Notes: generated from the letters alone by a model not told the origin. A stretch of 64,000 nt of DNA from Glossina fuscipes (GCF_014805625.2 NW_023998610.1:123203-187202), one strand, 5' to 3'. Positions 35,801 to 49,546 are shown, numbered from the stretch's first letter. Program-made: numbers and translations.

Positions 35801-38800
35801 GAATACAGTCTATGACTATTTTCTTAATTTGGTTTGCAAGCTAGGCTTTCGTGTGCAATACGTTGTTGCGTGAATTACTGCCGTTGAAATTTGAAACATA
35901 CACATTTACGGGTAAAGGATTGTGTGCAAGAAATAAAATGACTTGATGCCAAAGCTATTCTTTAAATATGTGCATAAATTTATTAGGCCCATGCAAGCGC
36001 GAACTCTTGAACAATCAAAAACACGCGCATGTTGTTGCTGAAGCTTGTTGCACTATATAACTGGTAATATTGTGTGAAATAGTAGATATTCATGTAAATG
36101 TGTGTACGTATAAGACCTCGTTTCTTGCAAATCGTATACAAAAATCACGTATTTTTCTCAACTAATGTTTGAATTACTGAAAATACATCGTACATCGTTC
36201 CCTTTATAATGTTATTTTAAAGATATTGTAAAAGAATATTAAATGAATCAAGTAAAAAGATTAAATTAGGTCGGGACCGAATTTTTTATACCCATCACGG
36301 TTATCCTCAAGATGACAAAAAAAGTAAAAGAACAAAATTTTCAGGCTCTATAGTAGAGTGGGCGCGATTGATTTTCTCTATTTTCAAAATAAAAGTCTTT
36401 GTCGTTTAGGCACGTGGGCGTGCCCTTTGAAAAGTTTAGGTCAATTCAAAATTCTTTTTTAAATAGAATGTTTATGTTTTGATCGAAAGGCAATTAAGAA
36501 GGAAGCTACACATAACACACACACAAAAAGCTATCAATAATTGAAAAACGTGGAGTATTTCTGGACAAATTGAGAATATTAACATAATTGGGTACGCTTT
36601 GAATCAAACCGCATTGGATAAATTTGAAAGTTTAGAACTATAAAATCAATAAGCGAAAAAAGTAAATGAAACGATTTTATATATAGCTCAAAACATTTTA
36701 ACAATTGGGAGAACTGCCCTTATACCTATATTTATAAGAAAAGGCATTCTTTTTTTATTTTAACCATTAAATAAACAATTAAATTGAAGATTTGTATCAT
36801 TATCGAATGAATTAACAGTATTAATCATTAGCATTGTAGAAACGGTAACATGTAATAGTAAGCGAACTCCTAGGAACTCCTAGTTGCAATCCAGCCAAAA
36901 CTTACTGACATAAAAGAAATTTCGGGGTTCGCTCACATAAAGCCAACAATTTTCTAATCTTTACAGTAATGATAGCTTTCTTGTGACTATCTCAGCTTCC
37001 GGACTTCATATCTCTATCGAGAGTTTCCTGGCCTGCAATCTAAGTTTCTGAAGTGCCTGATTTCGTCAAAGCAAACCCCTTTTAGATCCTTCGGTATTTA
37101 GAGGACAACTTTTTGGGCGGCCTCCTGTATATTTGAACAGAGCACTTACGTGTCAGGTTCAATTTGGTCGGCTTTATTGGAAAGAGGCAAAAACGTGTTC
37201 GTGTTGTCGGAGAGATGAAAGTGGAAAAATTCTCATTTTATATATTTGAAATATCTGTACGTCCAACATGACTCCGCGCCGGCCACAATATCGAACTATA
37301 TGAGTTGACTCGATAATGAAATCTCGCTGGACACATGCCACCCCGAAAGAGAGCAACTTGCTAGTTACCAGTTAGAAGGAAAGCACTTCCTCCGTAATTA
37401 TTATTCGAAAAGTTACATCGTTACGTCACTTCTTAAGAAGTATTCGTTACTCACCTCCGAAATTGTCGCTTCAGCTAACCTAGAGAGCATGGTGGGCCTT
37501 TGCATCACAACTTATTAGCCAGTTCGGCCCGCAGAACCGGCAGTACGTCACACCTACTATCGCCTACATCAGACGTTTGTATCTTTTTATCGCCTGTCGT
37601 ACCGTGGTCATAACTTCACCTGACGGGAGGTGAAAAGTAGCCTAGACCACACCACCCATTTTATATAAATTAATGTTATGTGTGAAAATATTAATCGATA
37701 ATTTGCTCTACGTTAACAGTTGTAACACGCACATACTTACTTTTGGTTCACAAAAACTTTGAGTAAAGAAAGCGGTACATTGTAAATACTGATCTTCTCA
37801 AGTACCCCATTGAAGTATCATGTAACGCGTTGGAAAATTTGATATAAGTGGCTCTACTTGCAGCCATAGCAAATGAATACAAGAAAATTAGGTCATGTAG
37901 TGTATTTAGTTCCATTTTCTTATCCAGTATTACCTTTAAACAATTTAAATTTCTTTAACGTGAATTGTAAAAATATAAGTTTTAATATAACATAAGTTTT
38001 CGAAGGACGTCTGCTCGTTTTTTCTGTCATGTAAGTGGCAACTTTACGGATATTGAACAATTTGTTGTTTATTGTAACAAAACGGTTTGTTTAAGGACAT
38101 TTCGAACATTTTGTTCTTTTTCAAAATATCTAAATCAAATTGCTAGACTTGACATATCTAAATAGTTTTTAGTGCTGAAAATAGAGATCGACTATTCAAA
38201 TATATGAAATGAATATAAATTCTGTGTGTACTGTACTTCCATGAATAGTTTGTCATATCTTCCTATTTGAAGTATTAATGCACCTTTTTTTCAAATTTTT
38301 AACGCAAGATCACGCAAAAACTTATCTTAACTTGCTGTCCATGTACGTCTGATATAATATTAAAGTAAATGGCACTGTTGAACTGAATATAAGTCTATTA
38401 AGACACATTGTCGAAAGCTTTGTTTTGCAACATTTCGCAAGAGCTCATAAGGACATCTGACTAAAGCTTAAGCTGTGCAGAAGTTTGATGTGAAAGCCAT
38501 ACAACAATTTTTTTTGTAGATGCACGAAGTGGTACTACCAGAGATAGACCACACGACCTATAGACAAACATAAAACAATGAAAACCGTCCGAAAGAACCA
38601 ATTTCCTTAGGTTTTCAAATGTGAAAAAGGCATGTTATTAAGTATTCCTTTGATAGATGTCATAAGTGAACCCTTTCGATCAATTTATGAATACAAAAAC
38701 AGTTGTATCGTTTCATTTAAAAGGACATGGTCGAACTAATATCCAAGCTGACCTAAATTTCACTATCGGGTGCCAAGAGAACAAACCCAGCCATGTTCGA

Positions 38801-38899
38801 AAAATGATATCAGGTAACCGGCGAGACAGTGCCAGTTTTAAAACGTCTGCACGTGCCAAAATAACTAAAAATTTTAACATGAGCAAGCAAAACGAAACA
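35801..38899. other. Intergenic, no gene recognised
   Basis: No supported gene. At about 36285-36450 a stretch beginning TTTTTATACCCATCACGG and containing GGCACGTGGGCGTGCCC looks like a worn fly dispersed repeat. 36880-37660 is less AT-rich than its surroundings and may be an old transposon, but I could read no domain in any frame. 38400-38900 may be the 5' half of the mariner relic that follows. Confidence 0.35.
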
Positions 38900-39420
38900 A
38901 AAGCTGCGCCCTGAATATTTTTCTATTGAAAGTTCTACGATGTTTCACGACAATTAAGCCAAGATCACTCATCGATAAATGACCATAGAAGAAATATGGA
39001 TTTATTACTTCACACCCAAAATAAAGGCAGGTGTAGTGCAGTGGGCTGAAAGAAAAGGATCGGCTTTAGAGAGGGCGAAGACAGTTCGAATTGCTAGCAA
39101 GACAATTGTTACAGTGCTTTGAGGGATATGCGTAGAATACTTTTTATTTATTATCTCCAAGAGAAAACAACCAACGCAAGTGTTGTGTTAACTATTGCAG
39201 CGTGTGATTAGTGAGACCAGTTTGAATTATGAAACTGGGTTTTGCCGTCAAAAAATATGATTTCATGATGAACATCTTTGAGCAAACCTAACTGTAATCG
39301 CTTTCCAAAAATGGAAATGTAAAAATGGATCGGCAATGATATATCTCATAAATACAGCTATACGCAGCTATAAGTGTTGAATATTTTCAGCAGATATCAA
39401 CATTTTTTCAGCTAAATATA
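38900..39420 (+). mobile_element. Second mariner transposon relic
   Basis: The plus strand reads EEIWIYYFTPKIK, VQWAERKGS, AKTVRIASKTIVTVL, then after a stop GICVEYFLFI. This follows the order of the middle of a mariner transposase (GDETWIHHY..., QW, KARAVKSAGKV, TVFWD, GVI-FIDYL). The first Asp of the catalytic triad would be in GDETW and reads EEIW here, so it is lost. Later parts (RQKI, FHDEHL) only loosely resemble the second Asp block. Not the same copy or sequence as the relic at 22.2 kb. Confidence 0.55.
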
Positions 39421-41739
39421 TTACACACAAACAAATTTTTCGTTTACACAATAAATTAAGTATAATAGGACTCAAAAACGAACTTCAAATAAATCTCAAA
39501 CAAACATCTGCATAGGAGTTGTTTGATATAGTTTGTGTTGAATGATATTCATTATTCGCGAAAAAATTATTTCTCGGCTTTCGGCGACGCGCTACGCTAA
39601 CACGCAATCTTGTCGCATCTAATTTTTGCTGAGAGTGCCAGACATCTTGTAATGAATGATATTTTCTTTCGTATGCAATCGACCCGCCATTAAACATTGT
39701 AAACAAATATTACAGCTTAGGCAATGAAAGGAAAAAAAGTCGTGTTTTTTTTAAGACAAGCAGCTCGACATTGCACCAAGGCGCAGTACCACTTTTTTGG
39801 CCAAGAGTGTACGCATTTTTACGCAAATGTCAGAGTTTTATTCAACTTTCAGTTGAAATTCAAGTCATTATCAAAAATTGCTGAGTTTTGTACACAGAAA
39901 AAAACCTGGTCACATAAACAGCAAAAACTGTAAATCGAAATAAACATATCCAGAAGGTAGATTATTCAAACTAATGTCGGTTTTTGATCTTATGGATCAG
40001 TCTTACCCAACGTTTTACACAACGTTTCAAAAACTTAGGTAAACTAAGCAAATAAAATAAATTCGATCAAGAGGGATCTGGAAAAAGCGCTCATTCGCGC
40101 TAAGGTTAGCCTAAACGTCCATTTAATTGATCGTCCTTCTTCCTATTTGTTTTAAAATAATTTTATGAAATAGTTACTATACGTTTCGCTTACTCACCAA
40201 AAGATTCCGACGGCAATGACTCAATCGTAAAGAAAAGAGTAATAATTGCAAAACGAACTAGACAACTGTACAAATATATAAAAACCGATCCTTTCATTGG
40301 CAAGCCGTCTATTAACATAATAAGGGCAAGTTTTGACGTTTCACTTAAATACCTGCGTTTCTAAAATTTACTCAAAGGCCCACTGTTCCTTTTTGTTATT
40401 TTCTCATCGCTAGCTATAATTTGTCACTCGAGCTCTTTTATTGCTCGAGCGATTTTCGCACATTTTCGGAAGAAGTGGAGCACTCTTCAGTACGCGCATG
40501 TCCAGTCGATTCAAGTGGTAACCGAAAGACCACGCTTATTCTTTCTTCAGGAATTTATATGTTAATGTTTATTTTGATACGGCTCATGTGCTTTAGGGAT
40601 TCAATTAAGCAATCACTTCATTATTTATTACAGAGGGACTTTCCACTCTCTTATATTGTTTGTGCGAGTGTGTTATGAACACATCACGCACTTCTTTTGA
40701 ATGATGTTATCACTCTCACTGATTTAAGCAACTCTGCGTTGATCTTTACTTCTTGACTTCTCATTTAATAAGATTGGCGTTGCCAATCCGTAATATCTTC
40801 GAACTCATATTCGTAGTTCGAATCAGGTTTTCTCATGCGGTTTAACTGGTCTGTAAGGTATCCGCCTATCTATTGGCGGTTATATGCCAAGCGTAGAATG
40901 TCTTAACCGACGCGAAAATACATACTATAGTTAACTACTATGTGTGAAACCAAAATCGTACATGATGCAGTGATTGGCGTCGTCCGGCGATAACTTTTTA
41001 ATTTATTTCCTTTTATTTAGATCACGCAAGTATTCCTTAAATAAATAAACGTTTGTGCTGCTACTCTGTCATATTGCTTTTTGGCTTCGAACTTCTTATC
41101 TATTTATTTTTTTCTAATAATGAAAAATTTTTTATTGAATGCGTTTTCGTTGCTGAGAATGAATCATTTTATCGTTCTTTAAATATTTTCATTTACGTTT
41201 ATTTTTCCTTTAGGATCCTGCAAAAGGATTATTTTAGCATTATATAAAATGAAAGCAAACTATATAATAAATCTGTAATTGAACAGCCTAAAATCTCTTA
41301 TTGAACAGCCTTCACATACTTTAAATATTCTATGTACATACGTGTATATATAATGTTAGTAGAGTTACGCAATCTACAATTCCATATAATACGTAATAAA
41401 TGTTACACATGAAGTGGAACAAATATCTACATTCTCAGTGCACAATTTGCATTGATCGAAGTGCTTACTCTTAGTCAAGTAACTTTTAATCAAGAAAGCG
41501 ACCTATGCGATGCTTTTGCATACAACCAACTAGATTCTAATTTATCTAACATGTAACATGTAGGTTGCTTTAGAATACCTATATATTGAGTGGAAGAACA
41601 GAGACAAAGACAACCTAGAAATTAACGTAATACTTTTCTAGGGGTCTACGAAAATTTCAACGAGCATTCTTTTGGACAGTTCTTCGTTTTGTTCTATACC
41701 GTTCTGTGAAGACCATTAAAATTTTCTTTGTTATAAATT
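39421..41739. other. Intergenic, no gene recognised
   Basis: AT-rich sequence without a supported gene. Frames at 39485-39933, 40421-40678 and 41053-41247 have no recognisable domain, and I see no splice-bounded extension of them. Confidence 0.4.
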
Positions 41740-42130
41740 ACATTGCTCATAGTACAGGGTAGATCAAGTAGTGTGAACGTACGTAACACGCAGAAGGGCT
41801 TAAAATAGGCACGTCTCTTGTTATACAGACCATTTTCAGAAACTGATTCTGAATCGATTTAAATCTGTCTGTCCGTGCGTTCATCTGTCCGACTCCACGA
41901 CCAGCTTCTGTCCATATAAGCTTGTGCTCAAGCTAAAAATCGGCATTTTTAAGATACTTTGATGAAATTTGATACAACAACGTGCTTTGACCCAAAGACG
42001 AGCGCTGATCCTTTATACAATAAAAAGACATCATTTTTAATACTTCATGGCGAAACTACACAGTTGAGCAAACGGTTAGATGGACAGATGAACACGCAGA
42101 CATACATAGGTGCATTCCAAATTATAAACT
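41740..42130 (+). repeat. Dispersed fly repeat, copy 4
   Basis: Same family as 8870-9420: ACAGGGTAGATCAAGTAGTG, GTAACACGCAGAAGG, CTGATTCTGAATCGAT, CTGTCTGTCCG, AAGCTTGTGCTCAAGC, TTTTTAAGATACTTTGATG, AAATTTGATACAACAACG and GACGAGCGCT. It shares its inner half very closely with the minus-strand copy at 7440-7575. Confidence 0.8.
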
Positions 42131-44160
42131 GGCCAAAATTATGTATACTCTAGGTCCAAGATTTTCTCCTTCTGCAGGAACCTTCGATGGCCTCCTCGGG
42201 GATGTACCAGGAGTTCGGTAGTGCAGTGAAATATATCGCAACCACTTTTATCCGCCTGGATAATGACTGAAGCTTGCACCAAAAGCGTGGTTGACTCATC
42301 GATGATGTTTCAAACTCCAAGCAGTTCTGGTGTAAGCTTCCTAGGTAACAGCGATCATTGTTTACCAATGCGCCCATGGGGACTCCTCGATTAGAATCCA
42401 AGATGCAAATCTACCCCTGTTTCTGTCTGATGTCGGAATATACCACGATGTATAGTCACGACTATTTTGCAAATTCGAGTGATCAAACTGTCTTTCTTTA
42501 GATAGGCGCTCTTTTGTGCTTGTTGGTAGACTATTTCCCAGGTGAGTCCTTCACATACCACTTGCACGTACACAACTGGTGAAAGAGGGTGCGTTTTCTT
42601 ATATCCGGATTGACGAGTTTCTTCTCCACCCACATTATGGAAAACTTTGGTATTTCGTCATCAAGCCAGAGAATTGGCAATAGGCATGAGTAGTCGTCAA
42701 CACCCAGAAAAGTTCTCTTACAAAATCTTATCTTTATCTTGATGATCGCGATGTACTCCAGTAAATGGCTGTGTCACAAGCAAAGTTGAGTTGGTTTTAG
42801 CTTATCTACAACGAGCGTTCCGATCTGTAATGTTGTACGTCTCGGTGGAGTTCTTCCCTTAGTCGTGATGGCATATGGGTTCATTGATCAAGTTGTGAAT
42901 TGTAGCTGAGGCTGATAGTAACTTGCCCATTTTTTTTTAACCTCATTTTTACTATTTATGTTCTATATACATATATATATATACTTCCAGTTACAGAGGA
43001 AATTTCTCCGTACTGAGGGTGAATTGAGAGTAATAGAATTCTCTCCAAACAATATCTTCATTTCATTGACGTGAATCATTTTCGTTGCTTTCCCGTTTGC
43101 ACTCTGTTCTACAGCTGTGACTAGGGAATCTGATTTACTAATTCCGAAAGGCCCGTCGATTGTATTGATTCCATTTTTCACCGAAAGTGCACACACACTT
43201 TTTCGTAGGCACCTAGACGTAGCGTCTCACTTAAAATCTACGTATTTTGTATTATATACATATTTTTCAATATATCAATACATATAAAAATGGGTTTGTC
43301 TACATTCGGAGAGCTTTATTAACCGTCGTTTTTTACAAATATTCTCACTGCTCTTACCAGCCTTCAATTGATTTTGAATGCCCTAATGTCAACTCTTTTC
43401 ATCAAGTATTTTAGTTTAGGAGTTGGCCGAGTGCCAGCGAGCAAAATGCATATGGGGCAAGAAATGCTGAAGGAAACTATCCTTCTAAAAATATGTCCAC
43501 GGAAATGGTGGGTGCAATAATTATGGATTAATTAAATTAAAAAAATTCTTATCTGATTAAATGAGTGGATATGAAAGTATCGTATTTTAAATATATAAAA
43601 ATAACTTATAACTACGAGTAGGACCAAAACAAGCTGCGTGACTTTCACCGGACTTACAGACTTCACTTATGACGCGCTCAAGCACACTATACAAGCTGGC
43701 CAATGCTAAGCTGAAATAGCTGAAACTTAACAATTGCAATGAAAGCTGAGAAAGTTGAACAGTCCTCCTAATGGACAACGAAATGTTTGCGGAGAGCGAA
43801 TTTTGCGGGAAATTTGCGAAAGTTGAGCTAGAAACCTGAGCCCATGTATCTTAAATTTAAATTGGACAAGTCAGGTCATGTTAACCCACGCATATCTACA
43901 CTTATAGATGAATAGATATACCAAATAGCTTCACGGATCTTAGAAATAGAAGAAAAATTTGAAGAAAAATTTCCACGAAAAAATCATGACACATTAGACT
44001 TACTGGGTGACTAGATTTTCTACAAACTTATAGAGATCTTCCTTTGCACATATGTGTATTAACATACCAAATTATAAAATGTGAGATAAATGGCTAAATA
44101 CAAATAAAGCTGCCATAGCTAATATATTCTGAACTTACGGATTATTTCAGAGTGATTTTT
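42131..44160. other. Intergenic, no gene recognised
   Basis: 42150-42650 is GC-richer than its surroundings and gives two overlapping minus-strand frames (42150-42401 and 42391-42633) that read like worn coding sequence. I recognise no domain, so it may be an old transposon. The rest is ordinary AT-rich sequence with a short (TA)n tract near 42968-42984. Confidence 0.35.
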
Positions 44161-44264
44161 CGTCCTATTTACAGAAGGAACGACTCTCTTTACAAGTTAG
44201 AACATAACACAATTGGCCTCGTTTTTCCTCTAATTGTCTCGCATGGTTAGGGGGACTGTTAATA

Positions 44265-45350
44265 TAGCCTATTAAGAGGAAGGACGAAATGCTACAAACT
44301 ATCGCCCAATCGCAGTGTGTTCCGCTATAGCCAAAACCGTGAAGAGTATGATCAACTATCATATAACGAGATATCTAGAATCCAGGGACCTAATTAGCGG
44401 CAAGCAATGTGGCTTTCGCAAAAATTGGTGACCTAATATTCTTCCGCAACGAAATGTCGAACCCAGCTATTCGCTTCTTTGGCGAAAATAAGGAACCGAG
44501 CTATTCGTTTCTTTGGCGAGAACATGAGGCTCTCGTGTTCAAACTGATTGCATATGCTGTCGATAGCATTTTCGCACGATTGGCATCGAGTTTCTTAGAC
44601 AATCTTTTAACGAGATACAGAACATACGCTACGGAACGCATTAAGACGGGACCTCATAAAAATATTTGAATGGGGTTGGACAAATAGGGTAAGCTTTAAT
44701 GCCACAAAAACCCAAAGCTGTCTCCTATCGAACAGGAAAAGTGATGAACAACCCTATCTATTTTGGTGGTCTCAATCTAGAAGGATCGGCAACCATTGAC
44801 ATTCTGGGCATGAGAAAACCGAACGATGTTCGTTGGACAGAATAGTATTCGGAGTGGCGCAAGACACAATCAGAGGCTTAAGTGTTTAAAGCGGTGCAAG
44901 ATATACTTTACTGCAGCCAATATCCGTACCGCTTACACTGCCAGGATCTGACCATGAGTTCTCCCATGTGTGGGCATCGAACACGTAGAGGCGACCAAAG
45001 TATGTCCCGAACTATCCATAGCCTTGAAGATAGGCAAAATGTGGAATGTGTTGCGCTTATGTGCAGGTACACTCAGGGCAAATTTTCTACGGAGATAAAA
45101 GACATATGTCCACAAGTTAAATCCGCCAAGAGGACCACATGGCTTCCTCAGCATTCTCATCCTCTTGTCCTGGAGTTACCTGAATAACGTACAACACACT
45201 ACCACGTCTCGCCGTTTTTCAGAGTTTTTGATGTAATGATTGTAGACGATTGTTATTCGTCTTATTTTCATTCTTTCAACTCAGCAACCATTAGTATTAG
45301 TATTATTATTATTACAATTTGTTCATTCCAACCGAGTAAAATGTCCTTTT
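44265..45350 (+). mobile_element. Jockey/LOA-like non-LTR retrotransposon RT relic
   Basis: The plus strand reads NYRPIAVCSAIAKTVKSMIN, YLESRDLISGKQCGFRKN, then GDLIFFRNEMSNPA, WREHEALVFKLIAYAV, ARLASSFLDN, all in the order of RT fingers and palm. It continues with IFEWGWTNRVSFNATKTQSC, which in family members lies after the YADD box. The YADD box itself is gone. The C-terminal part reads RQNVECVALMCRYTQGKFS and HSHPLVLELPE, the usual tail of Jockey/LOA ORF2. The 5' part is missing. An ATTATTATTA-type stretch near 45295-45315 may be close to the 3' end. Distinct from the CR1- and R1-like elements in this window. Confidence 0.78.
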
Positions 45351-48300
45351 AAAAAAGGGCTAGATGTAGTCTTGTCAATTCAATAAAGTTAAATATTTTA
45401 TTGATATTGTTCTACATCTACTTTTAAATTCCGTTGCCGGGAACCCCACCTAGGACAAGTCATTGAGAATGACAGTATTCGTTTGCTTGCGGACTTCTTT
45501 GCTGAGAAGTTGGTAGTGTGAATTGGCGCCTGATGTATACTGGGTAAATATCTGCTGCTTGTACATTACAAATCCAAGAGTATATTAGCGGATATGGATA
45601 CCATAAAAGCAAAAGTATGTTCGAAACTATGACGAGAATAGTGTCGATAATTCTAAAGCATTACAGAATAAAACTATGGAGAACATGGGTGTCAGGTCAC
45701 TCACACCCACCACATGTGCTTTGTCATTATTAAACAGGAGTAGCACCGCTGCAAGATACTTCGGTGGAAACGGCCTGTGAAACCTCACTGCTAGATGAGG
45801 CTCTTCGGGGAGCACTTGTGATAATTGTGGTTATCCCCAATTGCGGTAGAATTAAATAATTAGAGCCTAATGATAACACTCTGCTTCTTCAGACGGGAAT
45901 GTTTGGACTTCTTAAAAATTTTGATATCTGGTACTATAGCCTTGGTATAGGCCCTCTCTCTTACAGAATTGTCCCGCAAATTGGACGGCATCGGAAATTA
46001 CTTATAAAATACCTGACACGCGTGCGGACCTCGTCTGGTTCAGTCTGGACTTACTTTTAAAATTTCCATAGATTCATTCATTCGTTTTGCGGAGTACAAA
46101 CTATCAATACTAACAAGGTCACTTTGAATACCGAGTTCTTTAGATAATTCTGATAATGCTAGTTACGCCGTATCTATTTGCATTTCCCTGGCACAAATGA
46201 TAACTCAATTACTTTGCTTTCCTACTCCCGCCATGAATCTTACCGCTACATCTACCCCCTCATGAAATCACACTCGGGATTTTATGGCACAACTATAACA
46301 ATTTATGGTGTTTGGAAATACCTTGTCTTTTTATGATCCAAATTAAAAACTCACTTGAGAGTCTAAGCATTCGATCACAAAATTATAAGCATTCTTGCAA
46401 AGATGTATCTGTATGTGCAACGGTTTTGTCACGTGTATTAAGGACATAATTAACTTAATTACGAATGCATTTGCACTCCATTGCATTTTAGTTCGCATAT
46501 ATGCTCAACCAAAAAGCAAAAATAAAAGTATAGACAGCCTAACCGGATTTACTGTGAAGAGAAAAAAGCGAGCAAAGCGGATATGTATGCAGTGCATGCA
46601 CTTACATACAAATACATGTCTTCGTCTCTGTATAGATGTGCTCGTAGCAATAAAGTCAAGTGAACTGTTCAAGTAAGGAATTGATTGCCTTTTTGTTGCC
46701 GTCTTTGTCGAACGCTTGCTATTGCTGCCAAGTACAACACAAAAGATATTCATGTTGAAATTTTATTATAGTTACTGCGAGTAGCGCGTGTAGGTTTACC
46801 AAATGTTTGCAAGACATCGCAAGCTCCATTCATATGTTTTTAATCATCAGCTGAGGTTACGATTACACATTTATAATAATATTTTTTTCTGTCAAATCCA
46901 AGCTCAAATAATTGCTTAATTTATGAATAGGTCCGCGTGGCACTCATAAAAAATTGATAACCACCCGTCTTTTTTAATGCCTCAAATATTTAAAACTCTT
47001 CAATCGAAATCTTAGCTTAGCTGGGGTCTTCAATTGTTCTTAAAAACATCCTTGTATCAAATGTATCAAATTCGAAAATCCTCAAAATTGGTCTAATTAT
47101 AAATGTTTATAAAATAGGACAATGTATGTAAATATCACCTTCAGTTTGGCCAATTACTAATGCAATACTGCTAAGCTGTAGGAAACTGTAGCATGACATG
47201 TACATCGTACGCTGTTATAATAGATCACACGTTCGGCAAATGGATTTCCGCATTATGTTGCAATTAAATATCGCATGCAAGCTAGGAAAGTCGCTCGCAA
47301 GAAGATAGGGAAGAAAGTACATTTGGTTTGAGCAGAATTTTAGACGATTGATGCATTGAGTTAACCCTAAGTTTTTTCGAAGTTTATTTTTTAAAAATTG
47401 AATTAATTTTCTTTATTTGTCGTATGCCATTTTACTCAAGTTGAAAGCAGTTAACAGGTTTGCGTTAATGATAATATTCGTACGCCTTGCCCTACTTAAT
47501 GATGAGTTGGAAAGTTTTATATGGCTGGATCAAATTTTTTATACTCAAGGTCTTGACCTTGAAAAGAAGGTAGATTTCGATTAGTGAATAAACGTGGTTG
47601 ATGCTTTCCATTTTTATGGAACGTACATGGAACCTCATACATCGTACGCATTCTCGTCTAGGAATTTTCAATATCAACCTGCGTGCAAGAATTTCCAATT
47701 TTCATGCTAAATTTATAGTCGACATCTTCATTTTTGCGATTAGGAGAAGGTTTAATGAAGGAATAAAATATGTATATATGTAAATTCGATATAAAATATA
47801 TACATATATATATATATATATTGGTTAAATTATTAAAAGACGCAATATAAAGGAAGAATTGAAAGCAAATACTAAATACTGACAATTCATTCAACGTTGG
47901 TGTAATTGTCGTATAATACAATCGCCTGTATTGAGTTCAATATACAAGAGAATATACACGAGCTCAGTTGATTGTTGTTGTTGTTCAGTTCTCGATACAT
48001 GCTTTGAGAGCATAAGGTTACATAAACCGCTCCCTTCAATTATTCGTGGAGCACTTTCGATCATTGCGAGACTTTACTTCTACATAGAAGTTATTTGTAC
48101 CAAATTTGGACCACGTAAGACAAATTTGAAATCTTTTTGATAACTGAGATTTTTGATGCCAAAAAAGGTCTCATTTTTATTACTTTATGACAAGCAGTCG
48201 AAGAGGTCTTTGAAAATGAAAATAATTTTGCTAATAAGTCCACTCACGTTTTGCGCCCACTCCAACAATAACTCCCTTGAAAAGTATACCTTTAAATGAT

Positions 48301-48409
48301 CTAACGAGTTAATTTTATAGCTGGGATATGAATCACGGCTTTTCAACTGCTCCGTTCCAAAATAATTTGTAAAATTGAAGAATTAAAACAAAGGAACTTT
48401 TGATATGAT
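45351..48409. other. Intergenic, no gene recognised
   Basis: No supported gene. A frame pair at 46395-46753 lies antisense to itself and has no domain. A (TA)n tract of about 25 bp lies at 47797-47821. Confidence 0.4.
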
Positions 48410-49378
48410 TTGGCTGATATAGGTAATTCTTTGTTTGGTAAATGTATCTTTCTTACGCCTAAGAGCTTACACAATCGCAAGTACGCAAAAGAGGAAAAGA
48501 CAGGTAAGGCAAAAAACCACCAGAAATATCGAGTAACAATTAAAAAAAAAAAACGAAATATATATGACACAGGCGGATTACCTCAAACCTTTTCATAGAA
48601 TTAACAAGATTGCTTGGTATTCAGAAGATGTCATCCTTAAACCCATGGTATGATACAGTGCTTTCACCGAAAACTGAAAACAGTCAGCGAGAAATCAGTA
48701 AAATGAAGTGAAGAATTATCAAATGCTCTGTTAGGACTTTGGACAATGGACAAATAAGACATATTGCATCAACGGCGGAAATGCCTTGTGGAGAAGATCT
48801 TCGGTTGTCGAGTGAAATACTAGTCTCAAATGCAGACGTTAACGCTGATCAGCACGCGGTTATTCTACAATTAAAGAAAAGCTTCGAAAACATCAAATCG
48901 AACCTAAATCGACACGTTGGGCGTTTATAGACTTTTAAGTTTACAAAACGTTTGAATTTGTATGTTCATAAAACTAATATGGCACGATTGCTTTTTATTT
49001 ATTGTCAAAAGTTTTTGTTGTCAAAATTGGATTTCTATAAAACAGTATTTTTTGTGTTGATTGAGAAAAGTAGATAGCAAATTAAACCAAGTATTAGTGT
49101 GTTTAAAACAAAGAAATTAAGAATTATTTTAATCACTATGACTATATATTTGTACTTTAGTCCTTTTTCTTAATTTTGCTGTTGTCTAGCTTGAACATGA
49201 TGTCGAACGGCAGAAACTGGAACAGTATCACATCTTAATGCGCGAATATCAAATATAAAATCAGGAATTGCCTCATACCCTTACCGATGATCACTTTCGT
49301 CAGGCTCAGGCCTCTCAAACGAAGTGCCTGCTTTCACACAAAAAGCTTGTCACATGGAAAAATAATAGTTTTCTATAG
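48410..49378 (+). pseudogene. Broken coiled-coil-like gene, at least two exons
   Basis: Coding-like peptide in three frames: GNSLFGKCIFLTPKSLHNRK (from about 48424), then after a 12-A run YLKPFHRINKIAWYSEDVIL (frame from 48555), then after about 48645 YDTVLSPKTENSQREISKMK. A TGA at 48709 follows, then the frame stays open through LRLSSEILVSNADVNADQ and ILQLKKSFENIKSNLNRH to 48915. A probable intron 48916-49189 ends in a good acceptor (pyrimidine tract then TAG) and joins in phase 0 to LEHDVERQKLEQYHILMREY. A TAA at 49256 precedes NQELPHTLTDDHFRQAQASQ, and the final stop is at 49376. The C-terminal half has heptad-like leucines. Family not recognised. It is either a pseudogene or a gene damaged by sequence errors at A-runs. 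It faces the minus-strand gene tail to tail. Confidence 0.55.
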
Positions 49379-49499
49379 CTTTTATTTATTTAAAAAATTT
49401 GATTGGAAATACAAAAATATAATTCGCAATTTTAAACATTAACAAAGTAGTGAAAATTAATTTAATTTCTCGATTATATTCATGCAATGGACAACACTT

Positions 49500-49505
49500 T
49501 TTATT
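49500..49505 (-). promoter_or_regulatory. Poly(A) signal AATAAA
   Basis: AATAAA on the minus strand, 42 nt beyond the stop codon of the gene ending at 49547. It is placed as expected for the 3' end of that transcript and keeps it short of the plus-strand broken gene ending at 49378. Confidence 0.65.
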
Positions 49506-49546
49506 CAAAGCAAAAAAAAGAAGAGGCTTGACTTTTGGCTTTACGT

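Noticed and set aside
40795..40845. GTTCGAATCA, similar to a tRNA B box
   Set aside because: No A box at the right distance on either strand and no cloverleaf pairing.
42150..42633. Two overlapping minus-strand frames in GC-richer sequence
   Set aside because: They read like worn coding sequence but I could not match any domain, so no feature is claimed beyond the note.
44882..45187. Open 101-codon frame considered as a separate gene
   Set aside because: It is the C-terminal tail of the Jockey/LOA-like RT relic and carries that family's typical ending.
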